Below are positions 45,159-54,538 of a DNA stretch of 64,000 bases, in pieces. Both the position numbers and the translations under genes were made by a program. Source of the DNA: Streptomyces rubiginosohelvolus. Lineage in GTDB: Bacteria; Actinomycetota; Actinomycetes; Streptomycetales; Streptomycetaceae. Numbering within the stretch: the stretch's first letter is position 1; the number at the start of each line of letters is the position of its first letter. The DNA lies in assembly GCF_014649875.1 (NCBI RefSeq), contig NZ_BMTW01000020.1, forward strand, positions 1-64,000, written 5' to 3'. A model generated the notes under the pieces. That model had not been told where the DNA came from, did no database searches, and worked only from the letters and a program-made list of their open reading frames with translations.

Positions 45159-46190
45159 ATGACCGCTCGTCGCAAGGCCGCCGGAGTTCTCGCCCTCGGA
45201 CTCGCACCGCTCGCGCTGGCCGGGCTGACCGCCACGCCGGCCGTCGCGCACGGTTCGCTGACCGATCCGGTGAGCCGGGTGTCGGCGTGCTTCGCGGAGG
45301 GCCCGGAGAGTCCGAAGTCGGCGGCGTGCCAGGCGGCGGTCGCGGCGGGAGGTACGCAGGCGCTGTACGACTGGAACGGGGTCAACATCGCCAACGCCGC
45401 GGGCAAGCACCGTGATCTGATCCCGGACGGCAAGCTCTGCAGCGCGGCCAACGACAAGTTCAAGGGCCTCGACCTTCCGCGCGCCGACTGGCCGGCCACC
45501 GCTCTGTCGGCGGGCAAGCACACCTTCCGGTTCCGGGCGACGGCCCCGCACAAGGGCTCGTTCGAGCTGTACATGACCAAGCCCGGCTATGACGCCACGA
45601 AGCCGCTGGCCTGGTCGGACCTGGAGGCGAAGCCCTTCGCCGAGGTCACCGACCCGGTGCTGGAGAACGGTTCGTACGTCTTCGACGGGACGATTCCCGA
45701 GCGCTCCGGGCGCCAGCTGGTCTACACGATCTGGCAGCGCTCCGACTCCCCCGAGGCGTTCTACGCCTGCTCCGACGTGACGTTCGGCGGCGGTTCTGCG
45801 GGCGGCGGCGCGGTGGAGAAGGAAGAGGGTGAGCAGGGGTCCGGCGGTGACGCCGGTGCCGAGGCTCCGGCGGCGGCTCCCTCCGCGCCGTCCGAGGAGG
45901 CGATCACCGAGGGCGCCGAGAAGTCCTCCGTCGAGCACAACGGCCACGGTGACGACGACGCCGGCACCGGGGCGAAGGTCACCGCCGCCGCCCCGGAGAC
46001 CAAGGCCGAGGGCAACGCCCCCGAGGTCAACACCGCGAGCAAGGACGAGGTGCTGGCCGAGACCGGTGGTTCCAGCAGCAGCACCTACCTGGCGATCGGG
46101 GGCGCCGGAGTGCTCGCCGCCGGTGCGGCCGTGCTGTTCGCCTCGCAGCGCCGGCGGGCCGCCGCCGCGTCGGGGCGCCACAGCCGCTGA
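45159..46190 (+). CDS. Cell-wall-anchored AA10 lytic polysaccharide monooxygenase
   Basis: 343 residues. The signal peptide ends ...TPAVA, leaving His31 as the mature N-terminus; His31 and His131 (ATAPHKGSF) form the copper histidine brace, with Phe209 in DVTF as the axial residue. A Glu/Ala/Ser-rich linker (about 215-298) leads to LAETG (299-303), a hydrophobic helix and a basic tail: a class E-type sortase signal. It oxidises chitin or cellulose while tethered to the wall. AAGGAG precedes ATG 45159. Ends at a strong shared terminator. Confidence 0.92.
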   Translation: MTARRKAAGVLALGLAPLALAGLTATPAVAHGSLTDPVSRVSACFAEGPESPKSAACQAAVAAGGTQALYDWNGVNIANAAGKHRDLIPDGKLCSAANDKFKGLDLPRADWPATALSAGKHTFRFRATAPHKGSFELYMTKPGYDATKPLAWSDLEAKPFAEVTDPVLENGSYVFDGTIPERSGRQLVYTIWQRSDSPEAFYACSDVTFGGGSAGGGAVEKEEGEQGSGGDAGAEAPAAAPSAPSEEAITEGAEKSSVEHNGHGDDDAGTGAKVTAAAPETKAEGNAPEVNTASKDEVLAETGGSSSSTYLAIGGAGVLAAGAAVLFASQRRRAAAASGRHSR

Positions 46191-46255
46191 CCGCGGCGCC
46201 CCTCCCGGTACCCCTGCCGCGTCCCTCCGGGACGTCGGGCGTGGCAGGACATGAG

Positions 46256-46305
46256 ACGGGCCGGGGCCCGCCGTCCGTACGGTCGGACGGTGGGCCCCGG
46301 CCCGT
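46256..46305. terminator. Bidirectional terminator between LPMO and lipase
   Basis: 22-bp arms (46256-46277 with 46284-46305), one G-A position that becomes a G-U wobble, 6-base loop, between convergent genes. Confidence 0.85.
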
Positions 46306-46319
46306 TGTCGTGCGGTGGG

Positions 46320-47210
46320 TCAGCCGATGACCGAGGCGCAGGTGGTCGGGGTGGCGCGGGCCGGGTCGAGGGCGTTGGCCACCTCGTGGAAGGCGATGCG
46401 GTCGATGGTCCCGATCGCGACGTGCTCGGAGAGGTCAACCGGGCACAGGTCCTGGAGCAGCACGTTGCGTACGTTCGGCCCGTCCAGGTACTGCGTGCGG
46501 TACGGGGTCACGACCTGGTCGTACTTGGTCGCGATGACGGTGTAGCGGACACCGGGAACGGTGTCGCCGCCCGCCGTGAGCTTGGTGATGAAGGGCGATC
46601 CCGCGACCTGGTCGGCGAGTCCGGGGGTCTTGTCGCTGATGAACTTCTCCACGCCGGGGAAGTACGGCAGCAGTTTGGTGAGGCCGAGCAGCGTGGTGCC
46701 GTGGTTGTCCGGGGCGATGCCGACGAGGGCGTTGACCTTGTCGGCGCCGCCGAGGAACTTCAGGTAGTAGTTCGGCATCATGCCGCCCTGGGAGTGGCCG
46801 ACGATGTCGGCCTTCGGGGCTCCGGTGGCGTCGAGCACCTTGTCGACGAACACGTCGAGTTGTTCGGCGGACTTGTCGATGGGCCCGAGGCCGTGGAAGA
46901 ACGGCACGCCGGGGAGCTGGCCGTAGTCGAGGGAGAAGACGCAGTAACCCCGGTTGACCAAGTAGGGGGCAAGGACCAGCCAGTTGTCGATCGAGTTCCC
47001 GAAGGTTCCGTGGACCAGGACGACCGGGCGGGGATGAGCGGCGGACGGCTTGCAGGAGTAGTCGTTCCAGCCTCGCGACGTGGCCGCTTCGGCGGCGGGG
47101 GCCGCGCTCGCGGTCGCCGTGGGGGCGACGAGAACGGTGAGGGCGAGAAGCAGGGCGGCGAGCAGACTGCGCGCGCGGGGAACGCGCGCAGCACGGAACC
47201 AGGGCAGCAT
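46320..47210 (-). CDS. Secreted triacylglycerol lipase/esterase
   Basis: 296 residues, alpha/beta hydrolase. Signal peptide to about residue 36 (..TATASAAPA). Oxyanion loop VVLVHGTFGNSIDNW, nucleophile GHSQGGMMPNYYLKFLGG, and the C-terminal HEVANAL region with the probable catalytic His. Cysteines at about 53, 89, 269 and 291 can form two disulfides. The match is to the streptomycete lipase class 2 group. AAGGAG precedes ATG 47210. The 364-base gap to the PLA2 gene contains both promoters but no dyad I can support. Confidence 0.9.
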   Translation of the reverse strand: MLPWFRAARVPRARSLLAALLLALTVLVAPTATASAAPAAEAATSRGWNDYSCKPSAAHPRPVVLVHGTFGNSIDNWLVLAPYLVNRGYCVFSLDYGQLPGVPFFHGLGPIDKSAEQLDVFVDKVLDATGAPKADIVGHSQGGMMPNYYLKFLGGADKVNALVGIAPDNHGTTLLGLTKLLPYFPGVEKFISDKTPGLADQVAGSPFITKLTAGGDTVPGVRYTVIATKYDQVVTPYRTQYLDGPNVRNVLLQDLCPVDLSEHVAIGTIDRIAFHEVANALDPARATPTTCASVIG

Positions 47211-47574
47211 CGTGGGGTCTCCTTGCGGCTCAAGGGAGGTGCGATGGCGGTGCGCCCTGTGGCCCGGACCACAAGCTTTATGTGCTCATGCCAAGCTACG
47301 CACGAGTAAGCGGGCCAGGGAAGTTACGCGTCGGTAAAAACTGGTGCGGCCCCGGGCGGGATCACGTAACGCGGTCGGCCGCCGCCAGGGACCCGAGGGC
47401 TGCCTCAACTGACGCACGCCCCAACTCCCGGTGCCGGACGAACAATTCCCGATGTCCGCTCGGTGCGACATCTAGGCATGACGCGTTCATGACGGCATGC
47501 TGCTCCTGCTCCCTCGCACCACCCGGCGAGGAGCACCTCAGGAGCAACTCCCTTCACCCCCACGGAGGTCGTTC

Positions 47575-48072
47575 ATGCGTCGTCGCTTCACGGTTCCGCT
47601 CGCCGCCGTCGCCCTGTCGCTCCCCCTCACCCTGGGCTCCGCCGTCTCCGCATCGGCCGCCCCCGCCGACAAGCCCCAGGTGCTCAGCTCCTGGACCCAG
47701 ACGAGCGCCTCCAGCTACAACGCCTGGAACGCGGCCCGCAACAACCAGGGCGCCTGGGCCGCGTACGGCTTCGACTGGTCGACGGACTACTGCAGCAGCT
47801 CCCCCGACAACCCCTTCGGCTTCCCGTTCCAGAACTCCTGCGCCCGCCACGACTTCGGGTACCGGAACCACAAGGCCGCGGGCACGTTCTCCGCCAGCAA
47901 GGCGCGGATCGACTCCGCCTTCTACGAGGACCTCAAGCGCGTGTGCGCCGGCTACTCGGGCGCGACGAAGACCTCGTGCAACAGCACGGCCTGGACCTAC
48001 TACCAGGCCGTGAAGGTCTTCGGCGTCTCCCCGGCGGACGTGGGCGCCCGCAATCTGCCCCGGGCCGCCTGA
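47575..48072 (+). CDS. Secreted prokaryotic phospholipase A2
   Basis: 165 residues. Signal peptide to ..SAVSASA, then a mature domain of about 135 residues like S. violaceoruber PLA2. The catalytic CARHDFGYRN contains the His-Asp dyad; calcium is probably bound by an upstream Asp in FDWSTDYCSS. Four cysteines give two disulfides. It removes the sn-2 fatty acid of phospholipids. GGAGG lies 6 bases before ATG 47575; a strong terminator follows. Confidence 0.93.
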   Translation: MRRRFTVPLAAVALSLPLTLGSAVSASAAPADKPQVLSSWTQTSASSYNAWNAARNNQGAWAAYGFDWSTDYCSSSPDNPFGFPFQNSCARHDFGYRNHKAAGTFSASKARIDSAFYEDLKRVCAGYSGATKTSCNSTAWTYYQAVKVFGVSPADVGARNLPRAA

Positions 48073-48099
48073 GCCCGGCCGCGTCAGTCAGGACATGCG

Positions 48100-48133
48100 G
48101 GAAGGGCCCCCGGCCGAAGCCGGGGGCCCTTCC
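48100..48133. terminator. Bidirectional terminator between PLA2 and sprD
   Basis: Perfect 15-bp stem (48100-48114 with 48119-48133) with a CGAA tetraloop. Confidence 0.88.
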
Positions 48134-48167
48134 TCGCTGCCGTCGTACGGTGGAGCGGTGGTGCGTG

Positions 48168-49253
48168 TCAGCCGATCTCGGCGCCGTAGGCGGCCAGCGC
48201 CTCCGGTACCGGCTGGAAGAAGGTCGTACCGCCCGCCGAGCAGTCGCCGCTGCCGCCCGAGGTCAGACCGAGCGCGGTGTCGCCCGCGAAGAGGGCGCCG
48301 CCGCTGTCGCCGGGCTCGGCGCAGACCGTCGTCTCGATGAGGCCGTTGACGATGTCGCCGTTGCCGTAGTTGACCGTGGCGTCCAGCCCGGTGACCTCGC
48401 CGTCGTGCACCTGGGTGGTGGAACCGCTGCGGGTGACCGCCTGGCCGACCGTCGCGTCACCGGCCTGGGTGATCGCCTGGGTGGAGCCGTCGTAGAGGTT
48501 CACCTCGCTCGGGTGCTCGGTGTCCGAGGTGTACTTGACCAGGCCGTAGTCGTTCTCCGGGAAGCTGGAGCCCTCGTTCGCCCCGATCTCCGCGCCGCCC
48601 TGGGAGTCGGACCAGCTGGTGACCGACTCGGTGCAGTGGCCGGCGGTCAGGAAGTACGGTTCGCCGTCCTTGACCACGTTGAAGCCGAGCGAGCAGCGGG
48701 AGCCGGAGCCGAAGATCGCGTCACCGCCCGCGATCAGCGGCTTGAACTCACCCTTGGTCTTCGCGAGTTCGGCCTTGCCGCCCAGGCCTTCGACCACGGC
48801 CGAGAGCTTCTTCCAGGCCGCGCCGTCGACCGTGCTGTCGGCGGTGACCTTCACCTTGTTGGTCACCGGGTCGACCGCCCAGGAGGTGCCCGGGATCGTC
48901 GCCTTGTCGGTGAGGGTCTGCCGGGCCGACTTCAGCTCGGTGAGGGAGTTCTGCACGATTCTGGCCTTGGCGCCCGCCTGGCGGACCTGCTCGGCGCCGG
49001 CCTCGTCGACGACGTTCACGACAAGGGCCTTCGCCGTGGTGTCGTAGTACGAGCCGGCCGCGTCCGCACCCAGATCACGGTCCAGGGTGTCGGCGAGCTT
49101 TCCGGCCGCGCCCGCGCTGAGGGTCTTGGCCGCGAACTGCGGCACATCGTCACTGGCGTTCGCAGACTGGAACGTGAATCCGGCTGCGACCAGGGCGACG
49201 ACCGCCGAGCCGGCCAGCGTCGCGCGCTTCCTGGATATGCGTCGATGCTTCAA
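48168..49253 (-). CDS. sprD: Streptogrisin D (chymotrypsin-like S1E protease)
   Basis: 361 residues from TTG 49253. Signal peptide ..[15 protein letters not shown], a pro-region of about 140 residues (alpha-lytic-type foldase), then mature [20 protein letters not shown]. Triad: His in LTAGHCTES, Asp in ENDYGLVKY, Ser in [10 protein letters not shown]; four cysteines form two disulfides. The mature enzyme is nearly identical to S. griseus SGPD. TTG 49253 has a perfect AGGAGG six bases upstream and gives a canonical signal peptide; the longer GTG start at 49346 (392 residues, the length I recall for the deposited SGPD precursor) lacks this. The gap 49254-49671 shows no other clear element. Confidence 0.93.
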   Translation of the reverse strand: MKHRRISRKRATLAGSAVVALVAAGFTFQSANASDDVPQFAAKTLSAGAAGKLADTLDRDLGADAAGSYYDTTAKALVVNVVDEAGAEQVRQAGAKARIVQNSLTELKSARQTLTDKATIPGTSWAVDPVTNKVKVTADSTVDGAAWKKLSAVVEGLGGKAELAKTKGEFKPLIAGGDAIFGSGSRCSLGFNVVKDGEPYFLTAGHCTESVTSWSDSQGGAEIGANEGSSFPENDYGLVKYTSDTEHPSEVNLYDGSTQAITQAGDATVGQAVTRSGSTTQVHDGEVTGLDATVNYGNGDIVNGLIETTVCAEPGDSGGALFAGDTALGLTSGGSGDCSAGGTTFFQPVPEALAAYGAEIG

Positions 49254-49671
49254 CTTCGACCTCCTGTGGGGCCGTGCACGGAGCATGTGGGGTGCCCGTA
49301 CACGGAGGATGGGGCGCCCACTATTCCGAGGCCGGGAAACGCACACAAGGCCGACTTCCGGACGTGCACACGACACCGACGCTTCGCCCTCGGGTCGTTC
49401 ACTTACCCACGGTCATGCCATGTCGGTTCCCTTCGCAAACACCCGGTGCAACCGTCGGTCGCCCCTGGGTGAGGACTAGGCCTGTCCGAATTTCGCCCCT
49501 GCCGGTCCGGATGCCGTGCCCACCCGTCCGGATGGCGACGAACACCGTCCGCCCGGGGCCTGCTCCCACGTTCACAGTTCCTTTCGTCGAACAGTCCCCG
49601 TAACGCCTCTGATGGGTCATCATCGAAAAGGCGGCAGGCGCCCGCCGGATCGCTGAGCGGAGGAGGCACGG

Positions 49672-50583
49672 GTGCGCAGTCGGGTGCTCGCGGCGGACGG
49701 CCGGCATCTGATGGTGGAGCGGATGGGGGACCCGAGGGGAAGACCGGTCTTCCTCCTGCACGGCACCCCGGGCAGCAGGCTCGGGCCCGCTCCCCGGGGC
49801 ATGGTGCTGTACCAGCGCCATACCCAGCTGATCGCCTACGACCGCCCCGGATACGGGGACAGCGACCGGCACGAGGGCCGCCGGATCAAGGACGTCGTCG
49901 AGGACGTCCGGGCCATCGCCGACTCGTTGGGCCTGGAGCAGTTCGCCGTGGTGGGCCGCTCCGGAGGCGCCCCGCACGCCCTGGCCTGCGCGGCGCTGAT
50001 GCCGGAACGCATCACCCGGACCGCGGCGCTCGTCAGTCTCGCGCCCCCGGACGCGGCCGGTCTCGACTGGTACGACGGGATGACCGCGTCCAACGTCCTC
50101 GCGTATTCCACGGCGGCGCACGACCCGGACAGCCTGGCGGAGGACTTCATCGTCCGCTCGGCCCAGATCCGGCGGAACCCGGTCCGGCTCCTGGACGACC
50201 TGCGCCGGGAGCTGACCGACTCCGACCGCATGGTGGTCAACGACGTGGGCATCCGGTCCATGCTGCTGCGCAACTACAGCGAGGGGCTGCGCCACTCGGC
50301 GTACGGCTGGATCGATGACGCCCTCGCGTTCTCCAGCCCCTGGGGGTTCGATCCCTCCCGGATCACCGGCGAGGTGCTCCTCTGGCACGGGGTGCAGGAC
50401 GTCTTCGCCCCGGTCGGCCACTCCCGCTGGCTGGCCGGGCAGATCCCGGGGGCCACCGCCGTACTCGAACCGTCGGCGGCCCACTTCGACGCGTTCCCCA
50501 GGCTCCCCCGCATCCTGGACTGGCTGCTGGACGCGCGGGAGCACCCGTGCCGGACGCTGCCGACGGCCGTGCCGGGAGGATGA
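49672..50583 (+). CDS. Alpha/beta hydrolase
   Basis: 303 residues. Fold markers: VFLLHGTPGSRLGPAPRG (oxyanion), AYDRPGYGDSD, nucleophile VVGRSGGAPHALAC, then late Asp (WHGVQDVFAPV) and His (PSAAHFDAFPR). The Gly-Arg-Ser-Gly-Gly elbow is typical of a streptomycete group of unknown substrate, unlike the usual GHSxG. No signal peptide. GTG 49672 follows GGAGGAGG. The stop codon lies in the loop of a terminator shared with the fxs operon. Confidence 0.87.
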   Translation: MRSRVLAADGRHLMVERMGDPRGRPVFLLHGTPGSRLGPAPRGMVLYQRHTQLIAYDRPGYGDSDRHEGRRIKDVVEDVRAIADSLGLEQFAVVGRSGGAPHALACAALMPERITRTAALVSLAPPDAAGLDWYDGMTASNVLAYSTAAHDPDSLAEDFIVRSAQIRRNPVRLLDDLRRELTDSDRMVVNDVGIRSMLLRNYSEGLRHSAYGWIDDALAFSSPWGFDPSRITGEVLLWHGVQDVFAPVGHSRWLAGQIPGATAVLEPSAAHFDAFPRLPRILDWLLDAREHPCRTLPTAVPGG

Positions 50584-50599
50584 ACCCTCCCGGCACGGC
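50566..50599. terminator. Shared terminator of the hydrolase gene and fxs operon
   Basis: 14-bp perfect stem (50566-50579 with 50586-50599); the left arm encodes the last residues of the hydrolase. Confidence 0.85.
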
Positions 50600-50602
50600 C
50601 GG

Positions 50603-53600
50603 TCACACGGACATGGGTTCCAGTTCCCGCCGGAACCGCTCATCGGTCCGGGCGACGCGGACCAGCGGGTGGTCGTCGCCGAGCTGCCGCGACAGCTCGG
50701 GGACCACGTCCGCCCGCAACTGCGCCGCCTCGTCCTCCCGCCCCATGGCGTCGAGCGTGACCGCCATGTTCGAGGTCATGGCCAGGGTCTCCGGATGGTG
50801 CGCTCCGAGCGCCTCGCGCAACTGGCCGAACAGCCGCTGCTCGGTCTCCAGCACGATGTCCAGCTCACCCCGGTCCGCCGTCGCGCTGGCCAGGTTCATC
50901 ACACAGAACAGGGTGCTGGGGTGCTCGCGGCCGAAGGCCTCGCGCATGCCCGCGACGACCAGCTTCAGCACCCGCTCCGCCGCTTCCGGCTCACCGGCCC
51001 CGGTCAGATAGACGCCGAGGTTGTTCTGCGCGGCCAGGGTGTACGGGTGCTTCTCCCCCGGCACCTTCATGTACTGGTCGACGACTTCCTGCGCCGTGTC
51101 CCTCGCCTCGGCACTCTCGCCGGCTGCGAACAGGTCGGCGGCGAGGTTGAGGTCGCAGGCCAGTGAATCGGGGTTGGCGGTGGTGTACTTCGCCCGGTAC
51201 CGGGCACGGGTCGCCACCGTGAGACGGCGCGCGTCCTCCAGCCGGCCCGCCCTGCGCAACGACACCGCGAGGCTCTTCGCGGCGCTCAGAGTGGCGGGGA
51301 AGCTGCGGCCCATCGTCTCCTTGAAGCTGTTGTACGTCGTGCTGAGCAGCGCCGCCGAGTCCTCGTACCGCCCGACCTCCCGCAGGTCACGGGCGAGGTT
51401 CATGGCGGAGGAGAGGCTGTAGGGGTGTTCCGCTCCGAGCACCTGGGAGCGCAGGTCGTAGACGTCCTGGTCGATCTCCCGGGCGCGGGCGTACTGGCCG
51501 ACGCTGCGCAGGTTCAGCGCCAGGTTGTTGGCCGCGGCCAGGGTCCGGGGGTGGGAGTCGTGGAAGATCTGCCCGAACCCCTCGTGGGCCTCGGTCGCCA
51601 TCTCGATCGCCCGCGCGTAGTCCCCCAGCAGCCCGAGGTCGATGGCCAGACTGCTGGTGGTCATGTACGTGTGCGGGTGCTCGGGACCCAGCACCGCCCG
51701 CTGGCGTTCCAGCGTGATCTCGTCCAGTTCCTTCGCCTCGACGTAACGACCGCGGGTGCGCAGGATGTTGGAGAGGTGGAAGCAGAGGTAGAGGTACTGC
51801 AGATCACTGGTGCCCAGCTTCTCCCGCCAGATGTCGCGCAGTTCGTCGCCCAGCGCACCAGCGGTCCTGACGTCACCGCGCTTCCAGAGGTAGCGGACCC
51901 GGTCGATCAGGAGCCTACGGGTCTCCGGCTCCGTGCAGTTGCGGGCGTCGGAGGGGCCGAGGTGCGGCCAGATCGTGGCGAAGACGGGCCAGGTGGCCGG
52001 GTTGTCTATCGGCTCGTCGTCGTCGGGCCGGGCCCCGGCGAGAATGCGGTGGACCACGTGCCGGGCCTCGCGCTGCTCCTCCTCGGTGAGCTGCGCCTTG
52101 ATCACGGCCTGGACGAGACGGTGCACCTGGATGGAGTTGGAGACCTGGTCGACCTTGGCGAGGGCGAAGCGGCCGATCTCCCGGATGACCCGGCCGAGCA
52201 CGAGCTTCTCCTGGAGCGAGGAGTCGTACGGCTTCAGCGCGTCGATCATCTCCTTGCTGTAGAGGAGGTTCGCGGAGATCGGCTCGGGTGCGAAGAAGGC
52301 GCAGAGCTGGAGCAGCCGCACGGCGGCGGGTGAGCGCTCCTGGAGCCGGGAGATGGAGATGTTCCAGGTCGCTGCGACCGGTTCCGGGTAGCCGACGGGC
52401 TGGTTGAGCGCGAGGACCTGGGGCGCCTGCTGGGCGAGCTGTTCGAGATAGGTGCCGATGGGGGTGGCGGTCTCCGCGATCCACGCGGCCGCCTGCTCCA
52501 CGGCCAGCGGCAGGTCGCCCACCGCGGTCGCCACTTGGTCGGCGTCCTCGTCACTGAGTCCCGGGGCCCGGCGCTTGAGGTGTTCGATGGACTCCTCGCG
52601 GAGGAAGACGTCCACGGGCAGCGCGTCGCCGTGCTGGGACCAGCTCTGATTGCGGGAGGTCACCAGGATGTGGCCGGACCCGCCCTGCGGGAAGTAGCGG
52701 CGCAGTTGCTCCGGGTCGTCCGCGTTGTCGAAGATCAGCAGCCAGCGGTCGGAGGGCACGCCGCGCCGCAGCAGGTCGACGGCCTCCTGGGAGGCGGCCG
52801 CCATGTCGTCGCCGCCCTGGGCGCCGAGCCGGCCGGCGAGTTCGGCGAGCGAGGCGACGACGTCGTCGGGCTGCTCGGACGATATCCACCACACCAGGTC
52901 GTAGTCGGCCATGAAGCGGTGCACGTACTCCAGGGCCACCTGGGTCTTGCCGACGCCGCCGAGTCCGTACAGGGTCTGCGGCTGCGGCAGGACGACGGCC
53001 AGGCCGCCGCCGAGCTGGTCGCGCATCCGCTCCAGGACGAGCGAGCGGCCGGTGAAGCCGGGGTTGCGGGGCGGCGCGTTCCAGATCCTCGGGACGGTGC
53101 CGGGGAAGCGGGGCCCGGGCGACACCCCGTCGGTCACCTGCACCGGGCGGTCCAGGGCCCGCATCACGGCGGTGGTGGCGTGCACCTCGTCCAGCCGGTA
53201 GAGGTCGACCGGGTTCCGGTCGATGTACGGGGTGGTCAGGCGTACGTCCCCGACCCGCAGCGGGATCAGCCGGCGGCGGCCGCTGCCGATGGCCTCGGAA
53301 GCGGTCCGCTCCCACAGCTCGACCGCGCGCTGGGACTTGAGGTAGGCGCTGGAGAGCAGGACCACGGTGCGGGCGGCGTTCTCGGCGGTGGTGTCGGCGG
53401 GCTCCTCGGGCGGGCGTTCGGCGGAGACGTCGCGCGGAACGACGCGGAAACCGGCCCGGGTGAGGATCGATTCGAGCCAGTCGGCCCACATCCGGTTCTC
53501 CGCCACATAGCTGAGGTGGAGATCGGCGGGCAGGGCGGGCCTGCGCCGGGTGAAGGCGTCGCGGATCCGCAGCCGGACCTCTTCGCCGACCGGGGGCATC

Positions 53601-54538
53601 GAGGTGATCTCCCGGTCGGTGATGACCGCGGTGAGCCGTTCGAAGGCGGAGAGCAGCGAGTTGGTGAGCCCGGCCTCGTCGCCGAAGGTGGCCAGCGTCT
53701 CCTCGTAGGCGTAGTAGGGCCGGTACGGGATCTCCACCGCCCCCCAGTAGGCGGTGAGTTCGTCACCGGACAGATCGCGCGGCAGCCGGTCGAACTTGAG
53801 CCGGGCCAGCGCCCGTCCGGCGTCCGCCTTCTCCTTCTCGCCCTCGTCGATCCGCATCGGTACGGGGTAGAGGGCGATCGGGCGGCCGGTGTTGCGCTCG
53901 GCGATCTGGCGGGCGACGGAGGCCGCTCCGTCGATGGACTGGTCGCTGAGGGTGAAGCAGTCGACGAGCACGTCCGGGAGGTGGACGGTGCAGATGTCGG
54001 CGATGTCGCTGAGGCCGGTCCGGCTGTCGATGAGGACGTAGTCGTAGTTGGCCTTCATGTCGTCGCGCAGGGCGTCGAAGAAGTGGCCGCCGCCGAACCG
54101 GTCGTAGAAGTTGTCCCAGTCGAAGGTGGAGACGGTGGCGCTGTACTCGCGGTTCTGCCGTCCGGCGGAGACGAAGTCGAGCGTGCCGCCCTGCGGGAAC
54201 TCCCAGCCGAGCGACTCCGGGGTCAGCGACACGGCGTGCGGCTGGATACGGGCGTAGTCGCGGTGCCAGTCCTCGGCGCGCTGGGCGGGGCTGGTCGCGG
54301 CCCAGGCGTACTCGGTGATCAGGTCGATCACACCGGTGGTGGCGCCGAGGGTGGCCGGGTCGAGGAAGGGGTGGAAGAACCGGTGGAGTCCGGGGGCCTC
54401 CAGGTCCCAGTCGACGGCCAGCACCCGCTTGCCGTTGGCCGCGAGGATCCAGGCGGTGTTGGCAAGCGCCATGGTGCGCCCCGTACCGCCCTTGTACGAG
54501 TAGAAGGTGACGATGCGCCCGTCACGACCGGCACTCAT
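50603..54538 (-). CDS. fxsT: FxsT: ParA-like, TIR-like, NB-ARC and TPR protein of the FxSxx-COOH system
   Basis: 1311 residues. Order of parts: a ParA/MinD-like ATPase with deviant Walker A YSYKGGTGRTMALAN (residues about 10-300); a TIR-like segment (about 336-460, LPADLHLSYVAENRMWADWLESIL.. VVLLSSAYLKS); an NB-ARC STAND NTPase with P-loop TLYGLGGVGKTQVALEYVHRF (about 520 on) and the LPLAVEQAAAWIAET region; and TPR repeats (about 910-1311; repeated LGPEHPHT/GxxHPxTL units). This is the composition of the FxSxx-COOH system TPR protein. It looks like an NLR-type sensor that may recognise the modified peptide or its target (inference). ATG 54538 overlaps the fxsC stop by 4 bases. Confidence 0.88.
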   Translation of the reverse strand: MSAGRDGRIVTFYSYKGGTGRTMALANTAWILAANGKRVLAVDWDLEAPGLHRFFHPFLDPATLGATTGVIDLITEYAWAATSPAQRAEDWHRDYARIQPHAVSLTPESLGWEFPQGGTLDFVSAGRQNREYSATVSTFDWDNFYDRFGGGHFFDALRDDMKANYDYVLIDSRTGLSDIADICTVHLPDVLVDCFTLSDQSIDGAASVARQIAERNTGRPIALYPVPMRIDEGEKEKADAGRALARLKFDRLPRDLSGDELTAYWGAVEIPYRPYYAYEETLATFGDEAGLTNSLLSAFERLTAVITDREITSMPPVGEEVRLRIRDAFTRRRPALPADLHLSYVAENRMWADWLESILTRAGFRVVPRDVSAERPPEEPADTTAENAARTVVLLSSAYLKSQRAVELWERTASEAIGSGRRRLIPLRVGDVRLTTPYIDRNPVDLYRLDEVHATTAVMRALDRPVQVTDGVSPGPRFPGTVPRIWNAPPRNPGFTGRSLVLERMRDQLGGGLAVVLPQPQTLYGLGGVGKTQVALEYVHRFMADYDLVWWISSEQPDDVVASLAELAGRLGAQGGDDMAAASQEAVDLLRRGVPSDRWLLIFDNADDPEQLRRYFPQGGSGHILVTSRNQSWSQHGDALPVDVFLREESIEHLKRRAPGLSDEDADQVATAVGDLPLAVEQAAAWIAETATPIGTYLEQLAQQAPQVLALNQPVGYPEPVAATWNISISRLQERSPAAVRLLQLCAFFAPEPISANLLYSKEMIDALKPYDSSLQEKLVLGRVIREIGRFALAKVDQVSNSIQVHRLVQAVIKAQLTEEEQREARHVVHRILAGARPDDDEPIDNPATWPVFATIWPHLGPSDARNCTEPETRRLLIDRVRYLWKRGDVRTAGALGDELRDIWREKLGTSDLQYLYLCFHLSNILRTRGRYVEAKELDEITLERQRAVLGPEHPHTYMTTSSLAIDLGLLGDYARAIEMATEAHEGFGQIFHDSHPRTLAAANNLALNLRSVGQYARAREIDQDVYDLRSQVLGAEHPYSLSSAMNLARDLREVGRYEDSAALLSTTYNSFKETMGRSFPATLSAAKSLAVSLRRAGRLEDARRLTVATRARYRAKYTTANPDSLACDLNLAADLFAAGESAEARDTAQEVVDQYMKVPGEKHPYTLAAQNNLGVYLTGAGEPEAAERVLKLVVAGMREAFGREHPSTLFCVMNLASATADRGELDIVLETEQRLFGQLREALGAHHPETLAMTSNMAVTLDAMGREDEAAQLRADVVPELSRQLGDDHPLVRVARTDERFRRELEPMSV

